From contig PQWQ01000009.1 of the NCBI GenBank assembly GCA_002943765.1, forward strand, positions 1,488,001 to 1,552,000: a DNA stretch of 64,000 nt, given 5' to 3'. Below, piece after piece: positions 63,365-64,000 of the stretch. The stretch's first letter is position 1. The number at the start of each line of letters is the position of its first letter. Made by a program: the position numbers and the translations under genes. The notes under the pieces were generated by a model. The model was given only the letters and a program-made list of their open reading frames with translations. It ran no database searches and was not told where the DNA came from. This stretch comes from Psoroptes ovis. Lineage: Eukaryota; Arthropoda; Arachnida; Sarcoptiformes; Psoroptidae.

Positions 63365-63660
63365 TAAAATTGGTTAAATTTTGTTGATGAATAAGGCTGA
63401 AAATGTTGTCGTTGAAGATGTTCACATATTTTTTCGGTTGAATCACAGTTGTTATTTGGCAGTTGTATTCACTTGTTTTCCGTGGATTAAATCCAAGATT
63501 TCAAAGAGTTTGGAATTTTGGCTGCTGCACAAAGAAAAATTAGCAAAAAATACATGCGAATCGTTCAATGGTCAGCGATGGAATGTTCAAACAAATTTGT
63601 GTTTTCGATTATGGAATCATTTTAAAAGACGACGAAGAAAATGAAAATCTTTGGAAAAAA
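63365..63660 (-). other. Possible non-coding 5' exon on the minus strand
   Basis: This block is less AT-rich than its neighbours and ends, on the minus strand, in AATTTTAG^GTAAGT, a perfect donor consensus (GT at 63364-63363). No long minus-strand frame is present. I read it as a candidate 5' UTR exon of the gene whose coding part starts at 61916. The plus-strand 87-codon frame here has no homology and is probably incidental. The left edge is secure if the donor is real; the right edge is approximate. Confidence 0.35.
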
Positions 63661-64000
63661 CTATGAAATATTCTCACCACCATAACACATATGAAATGTT
63701 TGTCGAATTTATTCATTTATTTGTATTCGTCATCATCATTTGAGAACATAATATGATTGAATATATACCATAGATTCACACACACACACACAGACACATG
63801 TTACACACACACACACACACATGAAACTTTGGTCTTCAGACCGAAAAGTGCGTGGTAAAATTTTTGAACAATTGTCGATGTGATTTTCATTTCACTCGAA
63901 GACTTTTGTGAAGAGAATGAATGAATGCTCTTGGGTATATTTGATGATGATCATAAATATACTGCGTGTGAATAATGATAATTCCATATGAACAAATAAT
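63661..64000. other. Gene-free right edge
   Basis: Apart from the CA repeat I see nothing here. It may hold the promoter of the minus-strand gene. Confidence 0.4.
63777..63820. repeat. Compound (CA)n microsatellite
   Basis: Two CA runs (63777-63792 and 63804-63820) separated by an interruption containing GACACATGTTA. Confidence 0.9.

Noticed and set aside
63381..63644. 87-codon plus-strand frame ending in a basic run
   Set aside because: No homology or splice support; overlaps a block better explained as a minus-strand untranslated exon.
1..64000. tRNA, rRNA or CRISPR-like arrays
   Set aside because: No tRNA-like box pairs, rRNA signatures or regularly spaced repeats were seen by eye. A covariance-model scan would be needed to exclude small RNA genes.

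Overview
This is an eukaryotic window, very AT-rich, with split genes, long gene-free stretches, abundant ATG/ATC, CAA/CAG, CA and A/T simple repeats, and proteins full of Asn, Gln, His and Ser runs. The one firmly identified host gene is an arthropod-type Suppressor of Hairless. Together these suggest an arthropod, and an acariform mite (dust or scab mite group) is my best guess. That placement is inference only. Nothing prokaryotic is present: no operons, ribosome binding sites or CRISPR arrays were seen.

Layout, left to right. Bases 1-28,600 hold no host exon that I can recognise. They contain a deletion derivative of a pogo/Tigger-type DNA transposon (1155-1865) and a hAT transposon derivative (23338-24787) with one open 259-codon frame. 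At 28612-29179 (minus) lies what looks like the first coding exon of an unidentified secreted or membrane protein. Bases 29,180-38,007 are gene-free apart from a tiny mariner-type MITE. A 6.4-kb LTR retroelement with a Ty3/gypsy-type pol and an envelope-like gene fills 38013-44418 (minus). Its LTRs differ only by one T in a homopolymer.

The Notch-pathway transcription factor gene Su(H) lies at 45083-49284 on the minus strand. I resolved six exons of its conserved part to the base from splice sites, matching phases and protein homology, plus an N-terminal exon. Three upstream minus-strand exons or candidates could feed the same phase-1 acceptor: a 49-nt candidate at 50116-50164, a 417-codon His/Gln/Ser-rich exon at 56256-57507, and a Gln-rich exon at 60303-61317. 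The last has a CtBP-type PMDLS motif and a three-codon first exon at 61908-61916. They may be alternative Su(H) first exons or starts of separate transcription-factor genes; sequence alone does not decide.

How the parts relate. All host coding sequence seen is on the minus strand. The LTR element sits about 660 bp downstream of the Su(H) stop codon in the same orientation, so Su(H) transcripts could read into it. Three of four short mariner-type MITEs lie between the Su(H) N-terminal exon and the His-rich upstream exon. The most unusual object is the LTR element: very short Gag without a visible capsid region, zinc knuckles of a BEL/Pao-like spacing in front of a gypsy-like pol, and an integrase C-terminus in the same open frame as the envelope signal peptide.
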